From contig JBMOGA010000001.1 in assembly GCA_049318625.1 (NCBI GenBank), forward strand, positions 1 to 64,000: a stretch of DNA of 64,000 nt, in the 5' to 3' direction. Source of the DNA: JBMOGA01 sp049318625. GTDB lineage: Bacteria > Pseudomonadota > Alphaproteobacteria > Rhizobiales > Hyphomicrobiaceae. The position numbers and the translations under genes were made by a program. The notes under the pieces were generated by a model. That model searched no databases and was not told where the DNA came from. It saw nothing but the letters and a program-made list of their open reading frames with translations. Positions 53,329 to 62,686 of the stretch are shown in pieces (the stretch's first letter is position 1; each line of letters starts with the position of its first letter).

Positions 53329-54669
53329 ATGTTCGACAAGATCCTCATAGCGAACCGCGGCGAGATCGCGCTGCGCATTCAACGCGCGTGCAAGGAGCTC
53401 GGGATCGCCACGGTTGCCGTGCACTCGACGGCCGATGCCGATGCGATGCACGTCAGGCTCGCCGACGAGAGCGTCTGCATCGGACCTCCGCCCGCCTCGG
53501 AGAGCTATCTCAATATCCCGCGCTTGCTGGCCGCCTGCGAGATCACGGGCGCCGATGCCATACACCCGGGCTACGGATTCCTCTCCGAGAACGCCCGGTT
53601 CGCCGAGATCCTGGAAGAGCACCAGATCACGTTCATCGGCCCGACGTCCGAGCACATCCGGATCATGGGCGACAAGATCGAGGCCAAGGAGACCGCCAAG
53701 CGTCTCGGCATTCCAGTCGTGCCGGGGTCCGACGGCGCCGTGACGAACGACGCGCAGGCACAGCGCATCGCCAAGGACATGGGATTTCCGGTGCTCATCA
53801 AGGCGGCGTCCGGCGGCGGCGGGCGCGGCATGAAGGTGGCTCGCTCGCCGGAGGAACTCGGCACCGCCCTATCGACCGCCCGGTCCGAGGCCAAGGCCGC
53901 GTTCGGCGACGACAGCGTCTACATGGAAAAGTACCTCACAAAGCCGCGTCATATCGAAATCCAAGTGTTCGGCGACGGCAAAGGTAACGCCATTCATCTC
54001 GGCGAGCGCGATTGCTCTCTGCAGCGGCGTCACCAAAAGGTGTTCGAGGAAAGCCCGTCACCGGCCCTCAATGCCCAGGCGCGCAAGAAGATCGGTGAGA
54101 CTGTCGCCAAGGCGATGCAGAAACTCAAGTACCGCGGCGCCGGCACGGTTGAGTTCCTCTACGAGGACGGCGAGTTCTTCTTCATCGAGATGAACACGCG
54201 GCTGCAGGTCGAGCACCCGGTCACCGAAATGATCACCGGGCTGGATCTCGTCATCGAGCAGATCCGCATCGCGTCGGGCGCGCCGCTGACGCTGACGCAG
54301 AACGAAGTCACGTTCTCCGGCCATGCCATCGAATGCCGGATCAACGCCGAGAACCCGAAGACGTTTCGGCCGTCGCCCGGCCGTATCACGTATTGGCACC
54401 CGCCGGGTGGGCTCGGCGTGCGCGTCGATTCCGGCGCCTATCAGGGCTATCGGATCCCGCCGAACTACGACAGTCTGATCGGCAAACTGATCGTGCACGG
54501 GAAGAACCGGAACGAATGCCTGATGAGGCTGAAGCGTTGCCTTTCGGAATTTGTGATCGACGGGATCGAGACGACCATCCCGCTTTTCACCGAGCTGGTG
54601 CGCCATCCCGACATCGCCAACGGCCTGTACGACATCCACTGGCTCGAGAAATACCTGTCGCAGCCGTGA
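53329..54669 (+). CDS. accC: Biotin carboxylase of acetyl-CoA carboxylase
   Basis: AccC, 446 aa, normal length; carboxylates biotin on AccB with ATP and bicarbonate. Seen: ILIANRGEIALRIQRAC (residues 5-21), HPGYGFLSENARFAE (about 83-97), the ATP-grasp Gly loop KAASGGGGRGMK (about 159-170), RDCSLQRRHQKVFEESP (about 227-243), FFIEMNTRLQVEHPVTE (about 284-300) and AIECRINAENP (about 330). ATG at 53329, 61 bases after accB, so the two form the usual accBC operon. The aat gene follows after about 100 bases. Confidence 0.97.
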   Translation: MFDKILIANRGEIALRIQRACKELGIATVAVHSTADADAMHVRLADESVCIGPPPASESYLNIPRLLAACEITGADAIHPGYGFLSENARFAEILEEHQITFIGPTSEHIRIMGDKIEAKETAKRLGIPVVPGSDGAVTNDAQAQRIAKDMGFPVLIKAASGGGGRGMKVARSPEELGTALSTARSEAKAAFGDDSVYMEKYLTKPRHIEIQVFGDGKGNAIHLGERDCSLQRRHQKVFEESPSPALNAQARKKIGETVAKAMQKLKYRGAGTVEFLYEDGEFFFIEMNTRLQVEHPVTEMITGLDLVIEQIRIASGAPLTLTQNEVTFSGHAIECRINAENPKTFRPSPGRITYWHPPGGLGVRVDSGAYQGYRIPPNYDSLIGKLIVHGKNRNECLMRLKRCLSEFVIDGIETTIPLFTELVRHPDIANGLYDIHWLEKYLSQP

Positions 54670-54771
54670 GCCGTCGACGCGCGGCAGAGCTTCCTGGCTC
54701 ACACCCCCCTCGTCAGGGGCTCAGAAAGCGCCTAACCTCTCCACATCCTCTTTTTTCGCCAGCAACAGATC

Positions 54772-55470
54772 GTGATGGCCCGCGAGAAACCGTTTCTCGA
54801 GATCACGCCCCAGGTTTTGCTCAAGGCCTACGCTTGCGGCATCTTCCCGATGGCGGAGAGCGCAGACGACCCGCAGCTCTATTGGATCGAGCCGCAGGCC
54901 CGTGGCGTGCTGCCCCTCGACAGCGTGCGCATCCCCAAGCGCCTGGCCCGTACCGTACGCCAGCAGCACTTCGAGGTTCGTATCGACAGCGATTTCGAGG
55001 CGGTCATCGACGGCTGCGCGGCACCGCGGGAAGGTCGTCTCTCGACCTGGATCAACCGGCGCATCCGCTCGCTCTACCGGGAACTCTACGACCTCGGCTA
55101 CTGCCACACCGTGGAGGTCTGGAAGGACGATCGACTCGCGGGCGGCCTCTATGGCGTGGCGCTCGGCAGCGCGTTTTTCGGTGAGAGCATGTTCTCGGAG
55201 GCTCGGGATGCCTCCAAGGTCGCGCTGGTCTATCTCTGCGCCCGCCTGATCCGCGGCAACTTCACACTGCTCGATACGCAGTTCGTGACCGAGCACCTGC
55301 GTCAGTTCGGCACCCTCGAGGTCGGCAAGACGATTTTTCATCGCCATCTGGAGAAGGCGATGAAGGGTGAGGGCGATTTCTGGGCGCTGCCGGTGACGGC
55401 CACTCCGGACGAAGTGCTGGATATCGTCGCCGCCGCCAGCGCCGCCGCCGCCGTGGACGAAGGCCCCTGA
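54772..55470 (+). CDS. aat: Leucyl/phenylalanyl-tRNA--protein transferase
   Basis: N-end-rule enzyme of 231-232 aa that adds Leu or Phe to proteins beginning with Lys or Arg, marking them for ClpAP. Family motifs: LLKAYACGIFPMAE (about 16-29), YWIEPQARGVLPLD (about 36-49), TWINRRIRSLYRELYDLGYCHTVE and GGLYGVALGSAFFGESMFS (about 125-143), and LLDTQFVTEHLRQFG (about 165). Start is GTG 54772 or the adjacent ATG 54775; neither has a strong ribosome site. Confidence 0.95.
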   Translation: MMAREKPFLEITPQVLLKAYACGIFPMAESADDPQLYWIEPQARGVLPLDSVRIPKRLARTVRQQHFEVRIDSDFEAVIDGCAAPREGRLSTWINRRIRSLYRELYDLGYCHTVEVWKDDRLAGGLYGVALGSAFFGESMFSEARDASKVALVYLCARLIRGNFTLLDTQFVTEHLRQFGTLEVGKTIFHRHLEKAMKGEGDFWALPVTATPDEVLDIVAAASAAAAVDEGP

Positions 55471-55485
55471 CGCTGTCGTGACCGG

Positions 55486-55971
55486 TCAGCGACGGACGCG
55501 GCGGCGCTCGATCGGCTCGGCCGGGCTCTGCTGGGCCGCCGAATCGGGCGTGGCAGGGCGCGACTGCCCGCGTTGGGCTACGGTCTGGGCGCCGGTGCAG
55601 CCGGTCAGCCAGACGTCGAACACCGGGTGCTCGACGGCATGGAGACCAGGGCTCTCGGCGAACATCCAGCCCGCGAAGATGCGCTTCTCGGTCCCGTCGA
55701 GCTGCACCTCCTCGACTTCGACGAACGTGCTCGTCTTCGGCAGTTCCGTCGCCGGCCGCGAGTAGCAGGCGCGCGGGGTCACCTTCAGCGAACCGAAGCG
55801 CGCGGTCTTGTCGAGTTCGACCTCGAGGACGGAGATGCGGGCCGTGACCTTGTCGAGCGCCGAGAAGACGGCCGTCCGATTCTCGAGACGCTGCGCCGAC
55901 GCCGCTGTTGCGGTCGCGGCCAGGGCGGCAATCAGAATGCTGAGGCGGCGCATCGTTGCGATTCTTGCCAT
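55486..55971 (-). CDS. DUF2155-domain exported protein
   Basis: A 161-aa protein with a signal peptide (ILIAALAATATAASAQ) and a DUF2155 domain: AVFSALDKVTARISVLEVEL, then FGSLKVTPRACYSRPATELP, FVEVEEVQL and IFAGWMFAESPGLHAVEHPVFDVWLTGC. Two Cys (about 68 and 125) may form a disulfide. The family is typical of alphaproteobacteria and usually neighbours the NDUFA12-type gene, as here; its function is unknown. Start is ATG 55971 or ATG 55953 (MRRLSILIA), the latter giving a more compact signal peptide. The C-terminal 30 residues are disordered. Confidence 0.88.
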   Translation of the reverse strand: MARIATMRRLSILIAALAATATAASAQRLENRTAVFSALDKVTARISVLEVELDKTARFGSLKVTPRACYSRPATELPKTSTFVEVEEVQLDGTEKRIFAGWMFAESPGLHAVEHPVFDVWLTGCTGAQTVAQRGQSRPATPDSAAQQSPAEPIERRRVRR

Positions 55972-56043
55972 CGGTTCGAGAGGGCGGGACCGGTCGTCAC
56001 GACCTTCAGCACGCCAGCGCGGCCATCTCGTGGCGACCCGGCG

Positions 56044-56442
56044 TTATTGCGGCCGCCAGGGCTTGTAGTCCCCGGTCGCCGCCGGACGCTCGGCCGCCGC
56101 CAGGATCGAACCGGATGGCCGATAGGCCTCGGACGTGCCGGTCATGTTCGGGCGGTGGGGTTTTTCCCAGGCGCGCGCCGTGTAGCTTTCCATGGTCGGC
56201 GGCACATCGTGGATGTAGTGCATCCAGCCGTGCCAGGAGGGCGGGATCAGAGTCGGCTCGGATTGTGCCTTGTAGACGACCCAACGGCGGGGTTTGCCCT
56301 GCGGACCGATGCCCCGCTTCTGCTCGAAATAGCGGTTGCCGAGCTCGTCGCTTCCAACAAAGCGGCCCTGCTTCCAGATGGTGAGGCGCGTGCCCCACGT
56401 GTTGCCTGTCCACCAGGCGAAGACTTCGCTGAAAATGCCCAT
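56044..56442 (-). CDS. NDUFA12-type NADH:ubiquinone oxidoreductase accessory subunit
   Basis: A 132-aa homologue of the mitochondrial 17.2-kDa complex I subunit, found in alphaproteobacteria. Family stretches: FAWWTGNTWGTRL (about 8-20), FVGSDELGNRYFEQK (about 28-42), RRWVVYKAQSEPTLIPPSWH (about 52-71) and KPHRPNMTGTSEAYRPSGSI (about 93-112). It sits on the matrix/cytoplasmic side of complex I near the hydrophilic arm and stabilises the complex. ATG at 56442. It lies just upstream of the DUF2155 gene on the same strand, a conserved pairing. Confidence 0.93.
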   Translation of the reverse strand: MGIFSEVFAWWTGNTWGTRLTIWKQGRFVGSDELGNRYFEQKRGIGPQGKPRRWVVYKAQSEPTLIPPSWHGWMHYIHDVPPTMESYTARAWEKPHRPNMTGTSEAYRPSGSILAAAERPAATGDYKPWRPQ

Positions 56443-57103
56443 GTGATGCTCGCTGCCGAGGCGTGCTGGCCACACGTCGGACCTGGTTTCTCGTCCAACC
56501 GAGGTTGCGGAGTAACGCAGCGCCCGGCCGAAGTCCAGAGGCGAACCAGCGCGATCAATTTGCAACACTCTTGTCCACGCCCCGGTTCATCGGGGTCCGG
56601 GCCTTGGCCCAGCCTCACGCGGCGGGCCGGCGTCTCGCGCGACAGCCGGATGACACCCACAAACTGTCGGCCGGTTTTCCCAGAGAAATTAACACCTTCC
56701 TAAGATTTCGCGGCTCATCATCAACATCTAGTGGTGTTGCAAGGCGAACGCCACAAATTCGTGACGACAGCAGCGAATCGCTGCACGTTCATCGTCGTGG
56801 TGGGCAGGTGCCTCTCACCGTTCGAGCCTGGGGGGCAGCCGTCGTCGATGACGGTCTGGCTGGGCTCGGTCGGTGACGTGAGTCGGTCCGTTGTTCTGGA
56901 CCGGGCGGGGTCGCGCACAGCGACCCTAGCGACCTGTGGCGTAAGTGTAACACACAGCATTTTGCGGGACAGGCTGCCGACGGCAACGGGGATCGCCTCC
57001 GAAGCCGAGGTTGGTGTGTCCTGAGGCGAGGGACGAGCACGCGAGCGCCACACCCCAGTTCTGCGTAAGGGGCGCCGCCGGTCGACAAAAAACTGGGGTC
57101 GAA
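56443..57103 (+). promoter_or_regulatory. nrdJ leader with RBS-masking inverted repeat
   Basis: About 660 bases upstream of nrdJ without a convincing gene. At 57052-57060 ACCCCAGTT and at 57091-57099 AACTGGGGT form a perfect 9-bp inverted repeat with a 30-base loop; the right arm holds the only Shine-Dalgarno-like GGGG and ends five bases before the nrdJ ATG. If folded, it would block translation. I found no cobalamin-riboswitch core and no convincing NrdR box. Confidence 0.45.
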
Positions 57104-60100
57104 ATGAAAATCACGCGGCGCTTCACCACGGCGGGACAGTCTGCCTACGAGACCATTCCGTTCCGCCGGGCGACGAGCGAAATCAAGAATCCCGACGGCT
57201 CGGTGGTGTTCCGCCTCGAGGGCCTTATGGTCCCGGAGCACTGGAGCCAGGTGGCGGCCGACATCCTCGCGCAGAAGTATTTCCGCAAGGCCGGCGTGCC
57301 GCGCCGCCTGAAGAAGGTGGAAGAAAACAGCGTTCCCTCGTGGCTGTGGCGCTCGGTGCCCGACGACGAAGCGCTGGCGGAGCTGGCGCCTGCTGACCAT
57401 TTCATCGGCGAGACGGATGGCCGACAGGTGTTCGACCGGCTGGCCGGGACCTGGACTTATTGGGGCTGGAAGGGCGGTTACTTCACGACCGAAGAGGATG
57501 CGCGCGCCTTCTACGACGAGCACCGGTACATGCTGGCGATGCAGTTCGCCGCGCCGAACTCTCCGCAGTGGTTCAACACGGGCCTCCACTGGGCGTACGG
57601 CATCGATGGGCCGGGCCAGGGCCACTACTATGTGGACCACGAGACCGGTCAGGTGACTCTGTCCTCGTCGGCCTACGAGCACCCTCAGCCGCACGCCTGC
57701 TTCATCCAGTCGATCGAAGACGATCTGGTCAACGAGAACGGGATCATGGACCTCTGGGTCCGCGAGGCGCGTCTGTTCAAGTACGGTTCGGGCACCGGCA
57801 CGAACTTCTCGAAGCTGCGTTCGGCCAACGAGCGCCTGTCCGGCGGCGGACGCTCGTCCGGCCTGATGAGCTTCCTGAAGATCGGTGACCGGGCGGCCGG
57901 CGCGATCAAGTCCGGTGGCACGACGCGACGGGCCGCCAAGATGGTCGTCGTCGACGTCGATCATCCCGATATCGAGGAATACATCAACTGGAAGGTCCGC
58001 GAGGAGCAGAAGGTTGCCGCTCTGGTGACCGGCTCGAAGATCTGCCAGAAGCGCCTCAAGGCCATCATGAAGGCCTGCGTGAATTGCGAGGGCGAGGGCG
58101 AAGACTGCTTCGACCCGGCGAAGAATCCGGCTTTGAAGCGGGCGATCCGCGATGCCCGTCGCGATCAAGTGCCCGGCAACTACATCCTGCGCGTCATCCA
58201 GTTCGCCAAGCAGGGCTTCAAGGACATCCAGTTCGACGTCTACGACACGGACTGGGACAGCGAGGCCTATCTCACCGTCTCGGGGCAGAATTCCAACAAC
58301 TCCGTTCGCGTCACAGATGATTTTCTGTCGGCCGTGAACGAAGGCCGCGACTGGCAGCTGACCGCGCGCACCTCGGGCAAGGTCGTGAAGACGGTCGGCG
58401 CACGGCAGCTCTGGGATCAGATCGGCCACGCCGCCTGGGCATCGGCTGATCCAGGCATCCAGTTCCACACCACCATCAACGACTGGCACACCTGCCCGAA
58501 ATCGGGACCGATCCGGGCTTCCAATCCGTGCTCGGAATACATGTTCCTGGACGACACGGCCTGCAATCTGGCCTCCCTGAACCTGATGCGGTTCCGCCGC
58601 GAGGACGGCTCTTTCGACGTACCGGCATTCGAGCATTCCTGCCGGCTGTGGACCGTCGTGCTCGAGATCTCGGTGCTGATGGCGCAATTCCCGTCCCGGC
58701 AGATCGCGGATCTTTCCTACCGTTACCGCACGCTGGGTCTCGGGTTTGCCAACATCGGCGGGTTCCTAATGGCGTCCGGCATCTCCTACGACTCTGACGA
58801 GGGCCGCGCGATCTGCGGCGCCGTCTCGGCGATCATGACCGGCGTCGCCTATGCGACCTCGGCCGAGATGGCCAAGGAACTCGGTCCGTTCCCGGCCTAT
58901 GGCGAGAACGCGACGGACATGCTGCGCGTCATCCGCAATCACCGCCGGGCGGCCTATGGTCAAGCCGACGGTTACGAAAAGCTTTCGACGCGGCCGGTGC
59001 CGCTCGATCAGACCTCGGCCAATGACAAGCGGCTGGTGGCGGCGGCGCAGCGGGCCTGGGACCGGGCGATCGAACTCGGGCAGGCCCACGGCTATCGCAA
59101 CGCGCAGGCGACCGTCATCGCCCCGACCGGAACGATCGGCCTGGTGATGGACTGCGACACCACCGGCATCGAGCCCGACTTCGCGCTGGTGAAGTTCAAG
59201 AAGCTCGCCGGCGGCGGCTACTTCAAGATCATCAACCAGGCGGTACCGCAGGCCTTGAAGACGCTCGGCTACAGCCCGGCGCAGATCGCCGAGATCGAGG
59301 CGTACGCCGTCGGCCACGGATCGCTGCGTCAGGCGCCCGCGATCAATCACACGACGCTGCGGGCCAAAGGGTTCACGTCCGAGATCCTCGAGAAAGTCGA
59401 GGCGTCGCTGGGCGCGGCCTTCGACATCAAGTTCGTGTTCAACAAGTGGACCGTCGGCGAAGAGTTCCTGACAGGGCCGCTCAAGATCCCGGCAGAGAAG
59501 GTCAACGAGCCGACGTTCGATCTGCTCGTTCATCTCGGGTTCTCCAAGAAGGACATCGAAGCCGCCAACGAGCATGTCTGTGGCGCGATGACACTGGAAG
59601 GCGCGCCACACCTCAAGCCCGAGCACCTGCCGGTGTTCGACTGCGCGAACCCGTGCGGCCGCAAGGGCAAGCGCTTCCTGTCGGTGGCGAGCCACATCCA
59701 CATGATGGCGGCGAGCCAGCCGTTCATCTCGGGTGCGATCTCGAAGACGATCAACATGCCGAGCGATGCGACCGTCGAGGACTGCAAGAGTTCCTACATG
59801 CTGTCCTGGCGCCTCGCACTCAAGGCCAACGCGCTCTATCGCGATGGTTCGAAGCTCTCGCAGCCGCTGAACGCCCAGGTTCTCGGCGACGACATCGACG
59901 AGCAGGAGGAGACGGCGGAGCAACTCGCTGCGCACAAGCCCGCCGCCCAGCGTGCCCAGATCGCGGCCGAGAAGATCGTCGAGCGGATCGTCGAGCGGGT
60001 GCGCCAGCGCGAGCGGGAGAAGCTGCCGACGCGGCGCAAAGGCTACACCCAGAAGGCGTCAGTCGGCGGCCACAAGGTGTACTTGCGGACCGGCGAGTAT

Positions 60101-60817
60101 GAAGATGGCCGGATCGGAGAGATCTTCATCGACATGCACAAGGAAGGAGCTGCCTTCCGCTCGCTGATGAACAACTTTGCGATCGGCGTCAGCCTCGGCC
60201 TGCAATACGGCGTGCCGCTCGAAGAATACGTGGAGGCCTTTACCTTCACGCGCTTCGAGCCGGCCGGTCTGGTGCAGGGCAACGACACCATCAAGAACGC
60301 GACCTCGATCCTCGACTACATTTTCCGCGAACTGGCGGTCTCCTACCTCGCCCGTAACGACCTCGCGCACGTCGACCCCCGCGAGATCGTCGGCGAGACT
60401 GGCCTCGGCTCGTCCGATGCCGATACCGACGACACGCTGGCGCTGGAGGTGCCGGCCCGCAAGTTCGTGTCGAGCGGCTTCGTGCGCGGCGGTGTCGTGA
60501 AGTTCGGATCGCGCAACGAGGGGGGAGCGGTGAACGCCGTCGCCGAGTTGCAGCAGAACGTGGCCGGTGCATTTCCTATGACGGAAGGCGCGACGGCCCT
60601 GGCTCCGGAGCCTTCCGTCACGTTCTCGCAGAAGACGACGCTGCAGACGCAAACTCATCTGACCGTATCGGCACGGTCGGAGGCGGATCGGCGGGCCGAG
60701 GCGCGGATTCGCGGCTACGAGGGTGAGGATTGCCGTGAATGCGGGAACTTCACGCTGGTGCGCAACGGCACGTGCCTCAAGTGCGACACCTGCGGCTCGA
60801 CGACGGGATGCAGCTAG
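57104..60817 (+). CDS. nrdJ: Vitamin B12-dependent ribonucleotide reductase
   Basis: Class II reductase of 1237 aa; converts ribonucleotides to deoxyribonucleotides with adenosylcobalamin as radical source, without oxygen or a small subunit. Seen: APNSPQWFNTGLHWAYG (about 153-169), LFKYGSGTGTNFSKLRS (about 224-240), the active-site region ASNPCSEYMFLDDTACNLAS (about 472-491) and IAPTGTIGLVMDCDTTGIEP (about 673-692). The C-terminus has the Cys-rich CRECGNFTLVRNGTCLKCD used for dithiol exchange. An insertion near 330-350 holds CVNCEGEGEDC. ATG at 57104, just after an inverted repeat that covers its ribosome site. Confidence 0.97.
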   Translation: MKITRRFTTAGQSAYETIPFRRATSEIKNPDGSVVFRLEGLMVPEHWSQVAADILAQKYFRKAGVPRRLKKVEENSVPSWLWRSVPDDEALAELAPADHFIGETDGRQVFDRLAGTWTYWGWKGGYFTTEEDARAFYDEHRYMLAMQFAAPNSPQWFNTGLHWAYGIDGPGQGHYYVDHETGQVTLSSSAYEHPQPHACFIQSIEDDLVNENGIMDLWVREARLFKYGSGTGTNFSKLRSANERLSGGGRSSGLMSFLKIGDRAAGAIKSGGTTRRAAKMVVVDVDHPDIEEYINWKVREEQKVAALVTGSKICQKRLKAIMKACVNCEGEGEDCFDPAKNPALKRAIRDARRDQVPGNYILRVIQFAKQGFKDIQFDVYDTDWDSEAYLTVSGQNSNNSVRVTDDFLSAVNEGRDWQLTARTSGKVVKTVGARQLWDQIGHAAWASADPGIQFHTTINDWHTCPKSGPIRASNPCSEYMFLDDTACNLASLNLMRFRREDGSFDVPAFEHSCRLWTVVLEISVLMAQFPSRQIADLSYRYRTLGLGFANIGGFLMASGISYDSDEGRAICGAVSAIMTGVAYATSAEMAKELGPFPAYGENATDMLRVIRNHRRAAYGQADGYEKLSTRPVPLDQTSANDKRLVAAAQRAWDRAIELGQAHGYRNAQATVIAPTGTIGLVMDCDTTGIEPDFALVKFKKLAGGGYFKIINQAVPQALKTLGYSPAQIAEIEAYAVGHGSLRQAPAINHTTLRAKGFTSEILEKVEASLGAAFDIKFVFNKWTVGEEFLTGPLKIPAEKVNEPTFDLLVHLGFSKKDIEAANEHVCGAMTLEGAPHLKPEHLPVFDCANPCGRKGKRFLSVASHIHMMAASQPFISGAISKTINMPSDATVEDCKSSYMLSWRLALKANALYRDGSKLSQPLNAQVLGDDIDEQEETAEQLAAHKPAAQRAQIAAEKIVERIVERVRQREREKLPTRRKGYTQKASVGGHKVYLRTGEYEDGRIGEIFIDMHKEGAAFRSLMNNFAIGVSLGLQYGVPLEEYVEAFTFTRFEPAGLVQGNDTIKNATSILDYIFRELAVSYLARNDLAHVDPREIVGETGLGSSDADTDDTLALEVPARKFVSSGFVRGGVVKFGSRNEGGAVNAVAELQQNVAGAFPMTEGATALAPEPSVTFSQKTTLQTQTHLTVSARSEADRRAEARIRGYEGEDCRECGNFTLVRNGTCLKCDTCGSTTGCS

Positions 60818-60826
60818 GACACACGT

Positions 60827-60857
60827 CTCCGGCGGGTTGTCGCGCAACCCGCCGGAG
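60827..60857 (+). terminator. Hairpin after nrdJ
   Basis: A 13-bp perfect stem CTCCGGCGGGTTG / CAACCCGCCGGAG with a five-base loop, nine bases after the nrdJ stop. No T-run follows. It probably ends or protects the nrdJ transcript. Confidence 0.65.
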
Positions 60858-60946
60858 GCCCAGATATTGCCGCGATCCGGTCGCAAACGGCCCATCGGCT
60901 TGGTTCCGTAGTGTTGCGTTGGTCCGATTGCATCGATGGACATGAC

Positions 60947-61543
60947 ATGACCGCTTCCGCAACCTACACGCCGACCGTCTATCTGCTGGCCGACAACCTG
61001 GACGCCGCGCTGGCAGCGGGCGAGGATCTTCTCACCGCGCGCCACGACCTGCGGCATGCGGCGGGCGCCGAGATCGCCGACCGTCTGGCTGAGCGCCATC
61101 GCTTCATCGACCGGCTGCGTTCGCTCGAACTCACCCTGGTGCAACGGGTGCTGCGCGCCCGCGAGCACGCCAGCGAGTTGGCGGATATGGACCCCCGTTT
61201 CAAGACGATCGCCCTGTTGTTCGCAGGCGGCACGGCCGCGCTGCTCGACGCCGTTGCCGACCTCGGGATGCCAACCCACCTCGACGATCGCCAGCATCAG
61301 GACGCCGTCGCCTATCTGCGCAGCCGCGGCGTGATCGGCGAGGAGACGGCCGGGCTCGACCACCTCGTGGAGATCCGGCCGTCGGAGACGTTCCTGATCG
61401 CGGAGCGCATCGCGCTCGGCCCGCTGCTCGATCTCGTCGCCACGTTCCTCGATTCGCTGGATTTGCATTTCGAGCTGTTCGCGACGGACGAGCCCGACCA
61501 ACCAAAGCGCTCGCTGGCCGACGTCATCGCCGAGCTGCGCTGA
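60947..61543 (+). CDS. Hypothetical helical protein
   Basis: A 198-aa protein I do not recognise. It is almost wholly helical and charged (for example DRLAERHRFIDRLRSLELTL, VQRVLRAREHASELADMD), with one more hydrophobic stretch (FKTIALLFAGGTAALLDAVA). No signal peptide. It follows nrdJ after 129 bases and a hairpin, and converges on tgt with six bases between stops. ATG at 60947; a second ATG at 60941 is out of frame. Its GC-rich codon use resembles its neighbours. Confidence 0.68.
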   Translation: MTASATYTPTVYLLADNLDAALAAGEDLLTARHDLRHAAGAEIADRLAERHRFIDRLRSLELTLVQRVLRAREHASELADMDPRFKTIALLFAGGTAALLDAVADLGMPTHLDDRQHQDAVAYLRSRGVIGEETAGLDHLVEIRPSETFLIAERIALGPLLDLVATFLDSLDLHFELFATDEPDQPKRSLADVIAELR

Positions 61544-61549
61544 TCGGCT

Positions 61550-62686
61550 CTAGTCGACCGCCGCCGCGTTGACGCGCGTGCGCGTCTCTGCCGCCCAGGC
61601 CGCGAAGCGCCCCGCGGCGATGGCGTCCCGCATCGCCGCCATCAGCTCCTGATAGAACCACGTGTTGTTCCAGGACAGCAGCATGGCGCCGAGGTACTCG
61701 CCCGACTTCACGAGGTGATGCAGGTAGGCGCGGGAATACTCGCGCGCCGCCGGGCACGCACTGCGCTCATCCAATGGGCGCAGATCCTCCGCGTGCTTGG
61801 CGTTCTTCAGATTGACGCGGCCGGCCCATGTAAACGCCTGGCCGTGGCGGCCGGAACGGGTCGGCATCACGCAATCGAACATGTCGATGCCGCGCGCCAC
61901 CGCTTCGATCAGATCGAGCGGCGAGCCGACTCCCATCAGGTAGCGCGGCTTGGTCTCAGGCAGGTAGGGGATGGTCGCCGCGATGGTGCGGCACATCAGG
62001 TCGTGACCTTCGCCGACCGCGAGGCCGCCGATGGCGTAACCCGGCAGATCCATCGCGACGAGGCCTTCGGCGGAGCGCCGGCGGAGCGTCTCGTTGACGC
62101 CGCCCTGGACGATGCCGAACAGGGCCTGGCCGGGCTTGGCCAAGCGCTCGAAGGCGGTCTTGCACCGGTCTGCCCAGCGCAGCGAAAGCTCCATCGCCCG
62201 CTCGGCCTCACGGTCCTCGGCGGGCAGTTCGATGCACTCGTCGAGTTGCATCTGGATATCGGCGCCGAGCAGGCACTGGATCTCGATGGCGCGCTCCGGT
62301 GTCAGCATGTGGCGCGAACCGTCGATGTGGGACTGGAAGGCGACCCCCTCCTCCGTCACCTTGCGCAATCCTGCGAGCGACATGACCTGGAAGCCGCCCG
62401 AGTCGGTGAGGATCGGGCGGTCCCAGCGCATGAAGCTATGAAGCCCGCCAAGACGGGCGACGCGCTCGGCACCCGGGCGGAGCATCAGATGATAGGTATT
62501 GCCGAGGAGGATGTCGGCACCGGCCCGGCGGACCTGCTCGGGGTAGAGCGCCTTGACGGTCCCGACGGTGCCAACCGGCATGAAGGCCGGCGTGCGGATA
62601 TGGCCGCGCGGCGTCGCGATCTCGCCGAGGCGGGCGGCGCCATCGCGGGCGATGAGACGGTATCCGAAAGCCGATTCCTGAATCAT
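61550..62686 (-). CDS. tgt: Queuine tRNA-ribosyltransferase
   Basis: TGT, 378 aa; exchanges guanine 34 for preQ1 in tRNAs with GUN anticodons. Seen: TPAFMPVGTVGTVKAL (about 32-47), ILTDSGGFQVMSLAGLRK (nucleophile-side Asp, about 91-108), GVAFQSHIDGSRHMLTPE, MQLDECIELP, GIVQGG (about 200), GYAIGGLAVGEG (about 225), DCVMPTRSGRHGQAFT (catalytic Asp, about 278-293). The zinc-site region has CPAAREYSRAYLHHL (about 320-334), with Cys and two His visible. The ATG overlaps the queA stop (ATGA), so the two are translationally coupled. Confidence 0.96.
   Translation of the reverse strand: MIQESAFGYRLIARDGAARLGEIATPRGHIRTPAFMPVGTVGTVKALYPEQVRRAGADILLGNTYHLMLRPGAERVARLGGLHSFMRWDRPILTDSGGFQVMSLAGLRKVTEEGVAFQSHIDGSRHMLTPERAIEIQCLLGADIQMQLDECIELPAEDREAERAMELSLRWADRCKTAFERLAKPGQALFGIVQGGVNETLRRRSAEGLVAMDLPGYAIGGLAVGEGHDLMCRTIAATIPYLPETKPRYLMGVGSPLDLIEAVARGIDMFDCVMPTRSGRHGQAFTWAGRVNLKNAKHAEDLRPLDERSACPAAREYSRAYLHHLVKSGEYLGAMLLSWNNTWFYQELMAAMRDAIAAGRFAAWAAETRTRVNAAAVD

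Noticed and set aside
56722..56739. CAACATCTAGTGGTGTTG upstream of nrdJ as a possible NrdR box
   Set aside because: Only the outer five bases pair, and the centre does not fit the AT-rich NrdR consensus. It is also nearly 370 bases from the ATG, and no second box is nearby.
56443..57103. Cobalamin riboswitch in the nrdJ leader
   Set aside because: I looked for the conserved B12-box type core and did not find it. Only the inverted repeat at 57052-57099 stands out.
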